Positions 1 through 10,749 of a stretch of 64,000 nucleotides of DNA are shown here, piece after piece. Both the position numbers and the translations under genes were made by a program. How positions within the stretch are numbered: position 1 is the stretch's first letter; each line of letters opens with the position of its first letter. Origin of the DNA: Fragilariopsis cylindrus CCMP1102. Its lineage: Eukaryota > Bacillariophyta > Bacillariophyceae > Bacillariales > Bacillariaceae. The DNA is taken from the NCBI GenBank assembly GCA_900095095.1, contig FMBT01000394.1, positions 90,158-154,157 of the forward strand, given 5' to 3'. The notes under the pieces were generated by a model that was given only the letters and a program-made list of their open reading frames with translations, made no database searches and had not been told where the DNA came from.

Positions 1-2
1 AT

Positions 3-182
3 AATAGTAATACAACAACAACAACAATGATTACCAAAAAAGAACGAATTCAAATCGAAATGAATATATCACATTGGACAAAAATTGTGTACAAGGCTGT
101 AGATATTCCAACTGGTATGTGCATTGATTATATATATGAGAATGCTTTAAAACATCAACTCGAACGCCAATATGCAAAATAG
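3..182 (+). CDS. C-terminal fragment of a gene running in from the left edge
   Basis: One frame is open from the window edge to a TAG at 180-182. It reads a short Asn/Thr tract (bases 3-26) followed by about 51 mixed residues rich in Lys, Ile and Tyr, beginning MITKKERIQIE and ending LERQYAK. The composition is that of a folded C-terminus rather than a microsatellite shadow. The ATG at 27 need not be the start, because the frame stays open through it. I do not recognise the family and the rest of the gene is outside the window. Confidence 0.5.
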   Translation, partial: NSNTTTTTMITKKERIQIEMNISHWTKIVYKAVDIPTGMCIDYIYENALKHQLERQYAK

Positions 183-1595
183 GTACGTACTAACTAACTA
201 GGCACTACAGCAAGTTTTAGTAGCCATATATGACAAAATGACCCAAATATAATGATTGCAACAAAGCCACAGTAGTCTAGTAGTAAAAGTAGTAATAGTA
301 TCAGTAGTAGTATTATTTAAACAAAGTACATGTAGCTACATTACTGTAATTGTGTTTCTTTCTTATTTTCAATACAACTTTACCACGCCATATCTGTGCT
401 TTTGTTAGAAGTTAAGTTACTGCACTACTACTGTACTAGACTGTAGGACTACTTCAGAAGTACTGTGGCCCAGGAAATGTATACACGCACCGCAGTATAA
501 AAATCAATTAACCGTTATGTTTTAACTGGTCATGCTTTATTCAGACATGCAGCATGCACAAAGTGAAAAAGCACTGTAAAAATAGTAGTCGAATATATTT
601 TTACAGCGCATTCAGTGTACGAATATTATTTATTTGTAATATTACTTCCTGTACGAAAACATTCCCAATTCGTAAGTAAAAAAATGTGACACGATTGGTG
701 AAAAATGGAAAATTATCCCATCATCGTCATGACAATGGGAATGTAACGAATCGAACCTCCATTAATACTGGTCTGTTTCATACATGAAGTGGGTCGAATT
801 ATTTTAGCGTTCACTATTCGGTCTGTTGAGGAAAATTCTGGGACGACGGGGACGATATGGCAGGCAGATTTTCGAATCGCAGCAAGAGGTGCATTCGAAT
901 AATAGAGTATGAGCTAAACGAATGATACAAATTGCCACACTGAATGTTTCTGGTCTTCCTCTCTGTAGTATAAAGTAAAATCTTATATTATAATGAAGTA
1001 TGTATTATATTCAAATATCAATAGCAATATCAATCTACCTTTATCATATGCTTTATATTGATCTTCCTTATTGCTGTCATCTCTACAACACGAGAAAAGA
1101 TGTGTGCAGGAAGGGGGTCGACAAAGGACTTTTTGAAAGCCCTCATTAAACGATAACTTGAATCCTGTTAATCTTATTATTATTAATCTTGTACTGCGTA
1201 TCGATTCGATTCAATTCGCTACAGTAATTGCGCTACCAGATTGTTTTCTTTCTTTCGGTCCGTTGCTTATAACGCTACCGGATTGCTTCTTGCTTTCTTT
1301 CTTTTGAACCATGGAACCGGGTGCTGTTGCTACCAGGTTCGTTCCTTTCGATAACGTAAAGAAAAGGATGTATCTGCTAGTTCCACAGATGGTTACAATG
1401 TCAACTGTTCCTTTCGATACCTACAAAACTTTTTCTTTAGTTAAAAAGGAAATGGATTTGAAGGTTGGAGAAAAATAATATTAGTTCTATTATTATTGTT
1501 GTTACTGTACGTTACTTAAAAAAAGTGTTTTTCTTTTTTCATGCTTTGTTTGCCTTCTTATTCATCTGTCTCTACGTTTTTGCAACTAACTTAGC
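183..1595. other. Gene-free AT-rich spacer
   Basis: No convincing reading frame is present on either strand. It contains short homopolymer runs, GTA/GTAGT-type simple tracts around 275-315, and near its right end (1230-1329) the first member of a diverged 100-bp direct repeat whose partner lies beyond the next gene. Confidence 0.5.
1230..1329. repeat. Diverged 100-bp direct repeat, copy 1
   Basis: It shares, in order, CGCTACCAG, TTTCTTTCGGTCCGTTGCTTAT, an ACCGGATTGCTT block, GCTTTCTTTCTTTTGAACC and GAACCGGG-GCTGTTG with 3381-3483, in the same orientation. The two copies bracket the sulfotransferase-like gene. Confidence 0.75.
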
Positions 1596-3200
1596 TTAAC
1601 ATGATGTCAATGTATTATAAATGCTAATATCAATTTCATTTCTTTTTTCAAGTACCTGCAGTAAGGTTACAGTATTATTATCATTATCATCGTTATCATT
1701 ATCATTGCTATCGTTATCACTGTCATCGTTATTATAACTCGACGATACAACTGGTGATGATAATAACTTTTTTGTGTCTAGAGGAACTAATGTATTTGCT
1801 AATTTAGATTTTTTAGAACAATATATGACTCTTGGTTCTGATAATAATCCTGTAAAAATATCATCACCACCACCATCACTACCACCACCAAAATAATTTT
1901 CTACAGCTTCAGCATATTCTGGATACTTTAACCATTCTAGTATAATAATTAAATCATTTCGTAATAATAACTTTTGTGATTCTTCTGATAATATCTTTCC
2001 AAATTTTGTTAATTTTTGTGGTTGTGTTTGCGTTTGGTGTTTTTGATTTTGCTTTTGCTTTTTTTGGCGTTGTCTTTGTTGTTGTTGTTGTTGTTGTTTC
2101 TTTTGTAGTAGTGATGAATCACCATTATTGCTATTATTATTTTTGCCATCATCATCATTCATTGTATTATTAATGTAGTAATAATAATTCGAATTTGGAT
2201 GATATTTATCGTAACGATCGGTAGTAGGATAATACATACCTGTTACCCATCGGGAATAACAATTGGTAGAGCATGCCCAAAGTTTATCTTTTGAGTGATT
2301 TGATATTTTGAATTGTTCTAAACCAAATTCTTCCAATGACATATCTTGATTTTCTAAAGTTGGGATGAAATATTCCTTCTTAGCGGCATTGCTAGAGTTA
2401 GTGTTGTTAGTGTTAATGCTTTTGTTGTTTTTTTTCTTCGTATTCGTATCCATATTCATTCTTGGTAATTTATTCTCACAATTCCATCTTTGATCATATT
2501 TATAATTTGATATAATTCTTGATATTGGTTCACGTAAATGTGTAACATATAATGTTCGACCAGATCTATCCCTTGATAGTGTGTTTTCATTATGCGACGA
2601 CGTCGTACTATTAGGACCGGCCTCCATATTATATCTATGATACCCGTCATTATCATTATGTAATCCTAAACATTTTTTTTTACCTTCACAATGTAAAAAT
2701 TCTTTGAAGGATGTTTTGTTTGATTTAACAACATTTTTTAAGAAGTTGGCTATAGAAGCACCACCAGCTTTTCTCATATGAAGGAATGCTAATCTAGTAT
2801 AATTCTTATCTTTAATCGATAATGGTGGCATTGTCATATCGCCTCTGTAGTTAATAGTATTATTATGATTATGATCATGATTATTATTGTAGCGAGCTGC
2901 TATGACTGATGGGAACAATTTACAAGTCGGAGACGAGACGATTGATGATGCAGGTCGTCTAGTAGTAGCAGTAATAGTAGTACTAGATGTTCTACTAGTA
3001 GTATTACTAATAGATTTTACTGACTCTTCGTCAATAAATGGTTGCATAGTGTATTCATCATAACTCCGAATCATACCGAAGGCACAAAATAACAGGGTAA
3101 GACACTTCAATGCCGTTTTATTATTGATACTGCTCCAGTTTTGTTTTTGTTTTAGTTCTGGTTTTAGTTCTAGTTTCTGATTTAGTTGTCGTTGTACCAT
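1596..3200 (-). CDS. Golgi-type sulfotransferase-like type II membrane protein
   Basis: A 534-aa protein. A basic N-terminus of about 30 residues is followed by a hydrophobic segment (residues ~29-46), as in a Golgi signal anchor. Residues ~137-150 read LAFLHMRKAGGASI, matching the 5'-phosphosulfate-binding loop of PAPS-dependent sulfotransferases. Residues ~218-235 read YVTHLREPISRIISNYKY, matching the 3'-phosphate-binding motif (R.P..R..S.Y). By family knowledge such enzymes transfer sulfate from PAPS to a sugar or protein acceptor in the Golgi lumen; the acceptor cannot be inferred. Insertions of Asn, Gln and Asp runs (a Gln block near residue 370, an acidic Asn/Asp block near the C-terminus) come from trinucleotide expansion. 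The start is the first ATG of the open frame. The gene is intronless and lies between two diverged 100-bp direct repeats. Confidence 0.8.
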   Translation of the reverse strand: MVQRQLNQKLELKPELKQKQNWSSINNKTALKCLTLLFCAFGMIRSYDEYTMQPFIDEESVKSISNTTSRTSSTTITATTRRPASSIVSSPTCKLFPSVIAARYNNNHDHNHNNTINYRGDMTMPPLSIKDKNYTRLAFLHMRKAGGASIANFLKNVVKSNKTSFKEFLHCEGKKKCLGLHNDNDGYHRYNMEAGPNSTTSSHNENTLSRDRSGRTLYVTHLREPISRIISNYKYDQRWNCENKLPRMNMDTNTKKKNNKSINTNNTNSSNAAKKEYFIPTLENQDMSLEEFGLEQFKISNHSKDKLWACSTNCYSRWVTGMYYPTTDRYDKYHPNSNYYYYINNTMNDDDGKNNNSNNGDSSLLQKKQQQQQQQRQRQKKQKQNQKHQTQTQPQKLTKFGKILSEESQKLLLRNDLIIILEWLKYPEYAEAVENYFGGGSDGGGDDIFTGLLSEPRVIYCSKKSKLANTLVPLDTKKLLSSPVVSSSYNNDDSDNDSNDNDNDDNDNNTVTLLQVLEKRNEIDISIYNTLTSC

Positions 3201-3380
3201 TGTCCTGCTTATTGTTGTTTGTTGTCACCGGTTATTTTTTGTTATGATTATTTACTCTTCTTCCTCATTCCTGTTGAAATGACTAATTCAAAACTACTAG
3301 ATACTTCCCAATCAAATCTCCAGGTGATTCCTTTGGGTCTGTTGGTGTGTGACAAAAGGTTGTAAAAAACGTCGCTGCTT

Positions 3381-3483
3381 ACGCTACCAGAGTGTTTTTT
3401 TTTCTTTCGGTCCGTTGCTTATATTACACCACCGGATTGCTTATTGCTTTCTTTCTTTTGAACCTTTGAACCGGGGGCTGTTG
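3381..3483. repeat. Diverged 100-bp direct repeat, copy 2
   Basis: Partner of 1230-1329, about 180 bp upstream of the start codon of the minus-strand sulfotransferase-like gene. It shares long T/C-rich blocks in the same order and orientation. Confidence 0.75.
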
Positions 3484-3540
3484 AGAGAGATTTGAGTTCT
3501 ATTATTAACTGTGTTGTATCTAGATCATAAGGGAATCTGT

Positions 3541-3640
3541 TGTTATTGTTTGTTTGCTTCCATTCGATGCAATTGCTATCGTGATCTTCTGTTGCTATTT
3601 TTTGTTTGCTTCCATTCGATGTAATTGCTATCGTGATCTT
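3541..3640. repeat. 52-bp tandem duplication
   Basis: The block GTTTGCTTCCATTCGATG-AATTGCTATCGTGATCT occurs at 3552 and again at 3604, giving a 52-bp period with one or two differences. It lies in the spacer between the sulfotransferase-like gene and the anchor-B gene, which are divergently oriented. Confidence 0.85.
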
Positions 3641-3728
3641 ACCAGAACGCTAGTGAGCACCGAATACCAATCAACGGTTGTGATTCTGATGATTTTTTGG
3701 CTAGAAATAAAATGGGCTATTCATGCCC

Positions 3729-3770
3729 CTGGTAGCGCGAAACTGGTGGCGCGAAACTGGTGGCGCGAAG
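3729..3770. promoter_or_regulatory. Three tandem 14-mers with E2F-like cores
   Basis: CTGGTAGCGCGAAA, CTGGTGGCGCGAAA and CTGGTGGCGCGAAG follow one another without a gap. Each carries GCGCGAAR, which on the other strand is YTTCGCGC and fits the E2F/DP consensus TTTSSCGC. They sit between divergent genes, about 530 bp upstream of the start of the plus-strand gene and about 385 bp downstream of the candidate ATG for the next one. The repeat is certain; E2F binding is an inference. Confidence 0.5.
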
Positions 3771-4113
3771 TGAGAAGATCTGAAAATATGCGCAGTACTG
3801 TATCAATTCTGATTGGTGGGATTTTTTTTGATAAGCGATGCTTTAGGGCCTAAAATATCCTGATGATTTACTTGTCACGTGTTTCATAATCGACAATGAT
3901 TTTTGTCAAACAAACAAAGAGAACAAGATAATAATAGATGGATAAAAAGTAAGTAAATACTGTAATCCCAACGTGTAAAGTAATAGCGTATCGTATAGTA
4001 TCGTATCGTACTTCTGAAGTCGTAGGAGGTAAAAACACAACATTCGGCAGCGACGACAACGACGATGACGATGATGACGTATATGATGATATTATTGTCC
4101 GGTATTATTCCTG

Positions 4114-4889
4114 ATGATGATGGCAACGAGTAGTAGGATAATGATGGTAACTTCTATGCCCATTAACATCGACGATAGTAGCAATGATAGTAATAGTAAT
4201 GACACCGTTGAAAGCAGCAACACAAGTACTACTATTCGTATAGAAGATATTGATATGAATATAATAATAGAATCAGAACGATTTGTGTCTAATGTATGGT
4301 TGCGATATGAACAATCAAATTGTTCATCATGGTATAATAATTACTATAGCAGAGTACGGCGACTAAGCAGTAGTAGCAATAATCATCATAGCAATAATAT
4401 GAACGAACAACAGCCAAGACGACGACGACGAAAACTACTATTCCAAGAAATGAATAAAGGAATGAATGGAAATGGAATGAAAAGCAGAAAAGGTGGAATG
4501 ATATGTATTTGTCGTTTATTACATGACTTAGCAAAATCATCATCTATTGTAATTCACGACCACGGACGACGTGCCGACGGGGAAGATTATGTAGTAGCTA
4601 CGATAACGATTACGGTTACGATAATTACAAGGATTACTATAGTGGTGATCGTATGTTATTGCCATCATCTACCTTAACGTCGTTGACGTCGTTGGATAGT
4701 GGAAGTGGCAGTGGCAGTGGCAGTGAAGTGGCAATGAAGTGGCAGTGGGGAGTAGCATCACTACGAAGTCTACAGAAAGAAAATGACGACGGAGACCTCA
4801 TTATTACGAGATAAAGAAGCAATGCCAACACTGAAAGTAAAACAAATACAGATAGCACAATAGATACGAACACAGATGCAATAGATACA
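4114..4889 (+). CDS. Candidate N-terminal coding region of the anchor-B gene, with changing frame
   Basis: An ATG at 4114 opens a frame of about 160 plausible residues (Ser/Asn/Arg-rich, with an RRRRRKLLFQEM block). Near 4590 the coding look moves to another frame (YDNDYGYDNYKDYY, then a Ser-Gly repeat and WQWGVASLRSLQKEN), which meets a TAA at 4812. The same frame resumes with a Thr/Asp/Asn repeat up to about 4893, where the text shifts again into the anchor-B core. This could be exons split by small introns, a decayed 5' end, or assembly indels; I cannot choose between these. No signal peptide is visible, although the downstream domains are of extracellular type. Confidence 0.35.
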
Positions 4890-4891
4890 GA

Positions 4892-7655
4892 TCAGGTATA
4901 GAAATCAATGTTGATAATTATATTGCAGCAGTATCAGCACAAACAATAGAATTTGAATCAAATTGTATATATAAAAAAAATAAAAATCAAGCTTTTGCAT
5001 TACGATTAAAACCAATTATAAGTAAAAATTTTGGTAATTATCTATGTGAAAATATTGATTTATTGGTACATATACCATTAAAAACATATTATATAAAGAA
5101 TAAAAATAATAGAAATGTGTTTCCAGAGGAAGGTTCAGATGTATGGGGATGGTCATATGTAAATGAAACATCAAAGGATGTACGTGAATTTATTATATGG
5201 GCAGTTGATATTGGTAATATATTTATTGAAATAACTGATCCAATTAAACCAATATTAATTGGCAGTATACCATCTGGTATATCAGCATTTGTACGTGATG
5301 TTAAAGTATTAGGTAATTTCGCATACATGATTGATGATAATAAGCTGGTGATTTCAATACTGAGGGGTAAGTTTTGAGTACTATTTGTATTATTGTATTA
5401 ATTAATTGCAGTGTGTATACTGAATTTGTTGCAATTTGTTTGTAGAGTTGAGGTAGAGGTACAAGACTTGCTACCACTTCGATTATTCGTTCGATTCGTT
5501 CGATCGATCGATCGATCGATCGATTGGAAACGATTGCCTGCTTGATTGATTGATTGATTGATTGAGTGGCGTGCACCCTACTGTACTGTTTCTTTCCGTT
5601 ACTAAAACAAACACGCACTACGTGCACACACACACACACCACTTCCCGTCACTCACATTCCTTCTTCTTCTCGTGTTTTCTTTTCTATCTCTACACTGTA
5701 TCTTTCTCTTTTCCTCCTCTTCTTGTGTATCGCACACACTCACACTACATACAAACAAGACTACGTATATTTGATTTGACAATATTATTAGATATTGATG
5801 TCAATCCAGATATGAACTCAGAATATGATAAATATTCTGGTATAAATTTTACACCAGATGTTATTTCATATAATGGCAATGATGCTGAAAGTGGTAATAC
5901 AATAGATATTGCACATAATATTGTTACAAACAGTGATACTAATATGATATATTTAGTTGGCGGTTCTCGATTTGTTGCTTCGAACCGAAAATATGTAGAA
6001 GTATGTTCTGGTGGTTTATATATGATTGATGTATCAGATCCATTACAACCAAAGTATGTTGGTTGCTATGGTGGTGATAATTATGTACATGATGCAGAAT
6101 GTGTTATATATGAAGGACCAGATACAGAATATGTCGGACATGAGATATGTTTTTGTTTTAATGAAAATTCAATAACAATTGTTGATGTAACTGACAAAAA
6201 AAAACCAAGACAATTATCAAAAACAAGATATAAACAAAAGGCATATACACATCAGGGTTGGTTATCATCAAATCAAAACTATATCATATTTAATGATGAA
6301 GTCGATGAAATTAAAAGAGGATTTAAAACACGTACAATGGTATACGATATAACAAATTTAACAGACCCAACAAATTTTCAAGAATATTCTGCTTCAACAA
6401 ATGCTGTTGATCATAATTTATATGTTGTTAATGCACAAGTACAAGGCTACATAAAAGATGTTGAGTTAATATATCAAGCAAATTATCGTGCTGGATTACG
6501 TGTATTAAAAGTCAATGATTATAGTACAGCTAATTTTGAAGAAATTGGATACTTTGATATGTATCCAACAAATGATGACCCAGATTTTGTAGGTGCGTTC
6601 TCTGTCTATCCATTCTTTAATAAATCTGGTAGACAAACTATTGTTGTTAGTACAGTACGAGAAGGATTATTTATATTGAAACCAAATAATACGTTTACTA
6701 ATATATTAACACCTGACACAAGTAGTCCAACAAACAATCCAACTGTTCTACCAAGTTCAGTACCGAGTACAATACCGAGTACAATACCAACATCATTTCC
6801 AAGTTATGTACCTACCGAGTCACCAACAAACAATCCAACTGTTCTACCAAGCTCAATACCGAGCTCAGTACCGAGTTCAGTACCGAGTACAATACCAACA
6901 TCATTTCCAAGTTATGTACCTACCGATTTACCATCTACAGCTACAATGTCGCCTTCAGTATCACCAACTGATTTGCCTACAGATCCACCTAGTACTTCAC
7001 CGACAGCTTTATCTAGTAAATCACCTACTGATTCAACTACAGCTTCTCCAACTGCATTGCCTACAGGTTTACCTAGCGACTCACCTAGCGATTCACCTAC
7101 TACCTCTCAAACAGCATTGCCTACAGATTCACCCAGCGACTCACCTAGCAATTCACCTACTACCTCTCCAACAACATTGCCTACAGATTCACCTAGCGAT
7201 TCACCTACAGATTCGCCTACTACCTCTCCAGCTTTCGCTCCCCGTGGTGACTGTGACAATCTTACCACGTATTTATATGAAAATAGAGATAATAAAGATT
7301 GTAACGGGTGGGTGGCAAAGAGACCAAAAAAACGATGTAAGAAAAAGGATTCTTTTCGAAAAAATAAAAAGGTGAGAAAATTTTGTCCATCTGTATGCAA
7401 AGAAAATGTAAAGAGGCAGTTGCACAAAATTCAATTGATTCTCCAGCGACAACATCTACTTCTACATCTACTTCCGCTCCCCGTGGTGATTGTGAAAATC
7501 TTACCACGTATTTATATGAAAATAGAGATAATAAAGATTGTGACGGGTGGGTGGCAACGAAACCAAATAAACGGTGTAAGAAAAATGATTTTCTTCAAAA
7601 GAATAAGAAGGTGAGATATTTTTGTCCATCTATATGCAAAGACAAATGCAAGTAG
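4892..7655 (+). CDS. Secreted choice-of-anchor-B / LVIVD-like protein with PT linker and two six-Cys modules (frame-broken)
   Basis: Exon 1 (4892-~5366) reads NIDLLVHIPL, SDVWGWSYV, FIEITDPIKP and VRDVKVLGNFAYMID, the opening of a choice-of-anchor-B beta-propeller-like domain. After an intron, exon 2 (from ~5760) continues FDLTILLD, CSGGLYMIDVSDP, VHDAECVIYEGP, ICFCFNENSITIVDVTD, YTHQGWL, VDHNLYV and YQANYRAGLRVLKV, all signatures of that family. A Pro/Thr/Ser linker (~6720-7235, PTDSPSDSP units) follows. Then come two copies of a Cys module (7237-7413 and 7476-7655) with pattern GDC...KDC.GWVA...RCKK...FCPS.CK.KC, like the ShK-type modules common in diatom surface proteins. Copy 1 loses frame at 7403-7406: one missing base turns its final KCK into NVK. 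Copy 2 is read in the shifted frame and ends at TAG 7653. The role is probably extracellular binding or adhesion. Confidence 0.75.
5367..5759 (+). other. Intron of the anchor-B gene, with simple repeats
   Basis: A canonical GTAAGT donor lies at 5367. The next exon is certain by homology from LRIFDLT at 5761, preceded by an AG at 5758-5759. The phase does not fit exactly: the perfect donor leaves one base and the acceptor supplies one. A weaker GT at 5371 fits the frame, so the true junction is unresolved. Inside are a GATC repeat (~5499-5524), a GATT repeat, a CA run and a long pyrimidine tract. Confidence 0.6.
7237..7655 (+). repeat. 239-bp tandem duplication of the Cys-module exon segment
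   Basis: The block starting GCTCCCCGTGGTGA at 7237 recurs at 7476 with only scattered substitutions over about 175 bp. The period is 239, which is 240 minus one and not a multiple of 3, so the two copies lie in different frames. This fits a single-base loss in the A-run at 7403-7406. Confidence 0.85.
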
Positions 7656-9329
7656 TAAGGGATATGTAGGTACAGATATAATAGTCTAGGTATAATGATG
7701 TCCTAGTAGTATAATACAATATAATATAATATAATATACTGAAAAGAATTATATAGAAAAATTTTGTTAATTCTGGATCCTACTTTCGCTTTGTGCTTAA
7801 CGCGTGTGGTTCTCAAGGGGCATAGGTAACTGGGATGGAACAGAGAACTAGCCGCTTAATAAGGTCTTTCACCTGTGCTTCGACTTCAACACTGGTCACA
7901 ACGTACACGCTGAAGAATGTGAGGCGATTATTGCGAAGATTATTGAAAAAGAACAATAGAAACGACATTAACAGCAACAATGGAAAAAACTACGTACGAA
8001 TAGGAAAATCAAATGTCGATATCGCTGTTTGGTATTCATATAAATACCACAGCAGTGAATTTGTCAATCAACAAAATTACGCTTTGCGAGGAATGTTATA
8101 ATCACTTAATGGTGTGCGAAATAAAGCCGTTGACAGGATGACGCCACTAAGAGGAAAGCAAAGCACAGCAGGATGGAAAACATCCGTGCCAAATAGGGGG
8201 GTTTGATGATATTTTGTGGAATAATGCAACCAACTTTATTGTATCAACATGTAAAATTACTATAATATATTATAGCTACCAGTGGGGTATGACCAAGATC
8301 TGTATTTGAAGAAATACACATTCGATTTGACTATCACTTCTTCCTATATTCGTAAAACCATCATCATCAGAAGAAGGAAGAAAGAAAGAAAACTTATAGA
8401 AAATACTAGTGTAGCGTTTACAATTTCTTCCAGTATCGAATCAGACGGCAACGACGACGACTGACTCTTTTTGGAGGAGGTCGGTCTCACTCTCGATTAA
8501 CATCTCAATAACGACAATATGAAACGACATTATTTAATTTATTGATTCGATGATTCGATTCCATTTATTCGTTTGAATGACGACGTATTATATATTATGA
8601 TATGTCATTGGTTTTTATTTATTTAATTCGTCTTATCTCGTCTTTTTCTTCGGTTGATTTATGATTATTCAGTTGTTGTTGTTGCTGTTGCTATACTCAA
8701 CGATAAAAAGGATGCAAATATCGTAGGGCACCAGCAAGAAAAAGTTCATCAAAAACATGACATTGATTGTTGAATTATTTTTCTAATCTCTTGACGACGT
8801 TTGATAAATTGTTCAACATTAATTATTGTCGTCGTCAATATAAGATTGACTTTCGTATCGTAACGTATCGTATCGTACTGATCAGCCATACAGCGACATA
8901 CCAAAGTTTACCCTGCTATAGTTAGAAGGAATTGATATGGGGGGAGAAATAAGACGTAAAAAGAAGTAACAATAGAAATATTATACTATACAGTGTGAGT
9001 GAATGAAACGTTGTTAATGTTGTGAATAAGTTCAAATATAGTATAGGAAGTAAGTAGTAGTGTACTCAGGTAAAATTGCATCGTTCATAGCTGCGCTCAG
9101 GGAACAGAAATCTATAATAATTGGTTTGTCCATCATAGTACTACCACACTACTACTACTACTACTACTGCATGCAGATAGATAGATCTATATTATTAACA
9201 GAAGCACAACACGCAACGACAGTATCGTATCGTATCGCATCACATCGCATCACATCGAAGGGCACATTAATACATACGTTTTTTTTTTGAAAATTGTACT
9301 TACACATTATGTTTATGGCACGTCTTTGT

Positions 9330-9369
<40 letters not shown>

Positions 9370-9705
9370 TAATAACGCAGCATCATTGCATTGGTCGTGA
9401 TGACTTTCTTTGTTCAACAACTTGTAAAGTATTACTGTACTGTACTCGTATGGTCATCGATGGATCTTGCTTTGATTATTTATATTTTTTTGTTTCCATC
9501 ATAACAATTGTCCTAACTTAGTCCTATTATTGTTTATTGTATGTATGTTGTGTTGTGTTGTGTATGTGCCGGTATGCTTTTTGTGTGGCTCTCACTACAA
9601 GTACAGTAATGAGTACAACTTTGGTGCGTTACATCCCTCAAAACACTCATTCTTTTGAATTTTCGCGCCGGGGGATCTGTCGAAACCATTGAATAAATCT
9701 CCGCG
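7656..9705. other. Gene-free spacer with microsatellites
   Basis: Only short frames of biased composition are present. The stretch holds TATAA-type runs (~7715-7740), GTATC repeats (~8865-8880 and 9220-9255), an ACT run (~9140-9170) and a CT run (9330-9365). I see no gene I can support. Confidence 0.5.
9330..9365. repeat. (CT)n microsatellite
   Basis: About 18 uninterrupted CT units. Confidence 0.95.
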
Positions 9706-10113
9706 TGGAATGCCCACATTTTACTAGTATTTGTTAGTGTAGTATGTAATAATGACTTTAGCATCAAGTATATACACCTAAAAAGGTCATTTTTTCAAAA
9801 AATTGACTATGAAGTTTACAATTAACCTATTGGATGGGGAACTGTTGTATCCGTTGGTCATGTAAGCCTACTGGTATCTCACAATGTAGGCTCACACACG
9901 GCACACATCAAATAACCCCCCAAAATGGCCCATTTGCAGTGTTTTGTGGACATACAGTACACTCAAAAAGGTGAATCACCCCAAAATATATGGATGGGGT
10001 GCACCATCTATACTAAAGTGAACTTACTCATGGTGCTTTGTGTTGATGATCCAGCTTAGGTGCGCACAAAAGTGGAAAACCCTGTTTTGGGGCCTAAATG
10101 GCCCATTTTGTGG

Positions 10114-10675
10114 TTAACAGGATTCAGGTTATAAGGATTTTTGCAGTATTTTACGCGTGTTAATAACACGCGTTAATTTGAAGAAGAAATTTTCAAAAAT
10201 AAGATGAAAATCTTTGGAAGCTGATAATAATAAAATACTAGTACAAAATTGTACAAATTCGACGCATGCAAGAATTGAACCAACGTCCGTATATTCAACC
10301 GCGGTGGGGCATAGCCAACTCAACCACATCAGAGGTTACGTTGACTCGTAGTAGAAAGAAAGAAATATTTTGAGTACTGAGATTATTCCCTCGCGCTTTT
10401 ACTCGCGCCGGGTTCAATCCCTGCACCTCTTCGCGAATTTTCCTAGAGGGCTCTTCCGATTTATTATTATTGCCTCGTATAAACGCTGTAGGTGCGTCCG
10501 ATACAAAGAACTTTCGTGTATTTTCACTAGGTAAGAAAGCACACGCCCTTATTCGGAGACGCGCTGTGTCTCAATAGGGGGGCATAGGTCCGATTTTTGA
10601 GGGAAATATGCCCCTAAAAAAAATAGACCCCAAAAAGTGGCTCGCCACCGCGAGCCATAACCTGAATCCTGTTAA
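10114..10675. mobile_element. TTAA-flanked terminal-inverted-repeat element, copy 1
   Basis: TTAA is followed by CAGGATTCAGGTTAT, and the far end is its exact reverse complement followed by TTAA, so the inverted repeat is 15 bp plus the TTAA. The body is 554 bp without a coding frame. The paralogous unoccupied site at ~63455 (read on the minus strand) has GGTTATTGC where this copy has GGTTAA-element-TTAATGC, so one TTAA-like target was duplicated. TTAA target choice is typical of piggyBac-type transposons; the tip sequence differs from the usual CCY, so the superfamily is tentative. It has internal hairpins at 10153-10173 and next to the right end, and tRNA-like boxes. Confidence 0.85.
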
Positions 10676-10749
10676 TGCAACCCTATACCTTCATTACCTC
10701 CATAGAAACCTAAGCATTATGAGGACCTTGCAGGTATAGACCTGTATAA

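Noticed and set aside
7835-8101. 88-codon plus-strand frame after the anchor-B gene
   Set aside because: No domain, signal peptide or conserved-looking core; length is expected by chance.
10262-10332. A functional tRNA gene on the minus strand within the inverted-repeat element
   Set aside because: A- and B-box-like sequences are well spaced, but the anticodon and T stems do not pair and no acceptor stem is seen.
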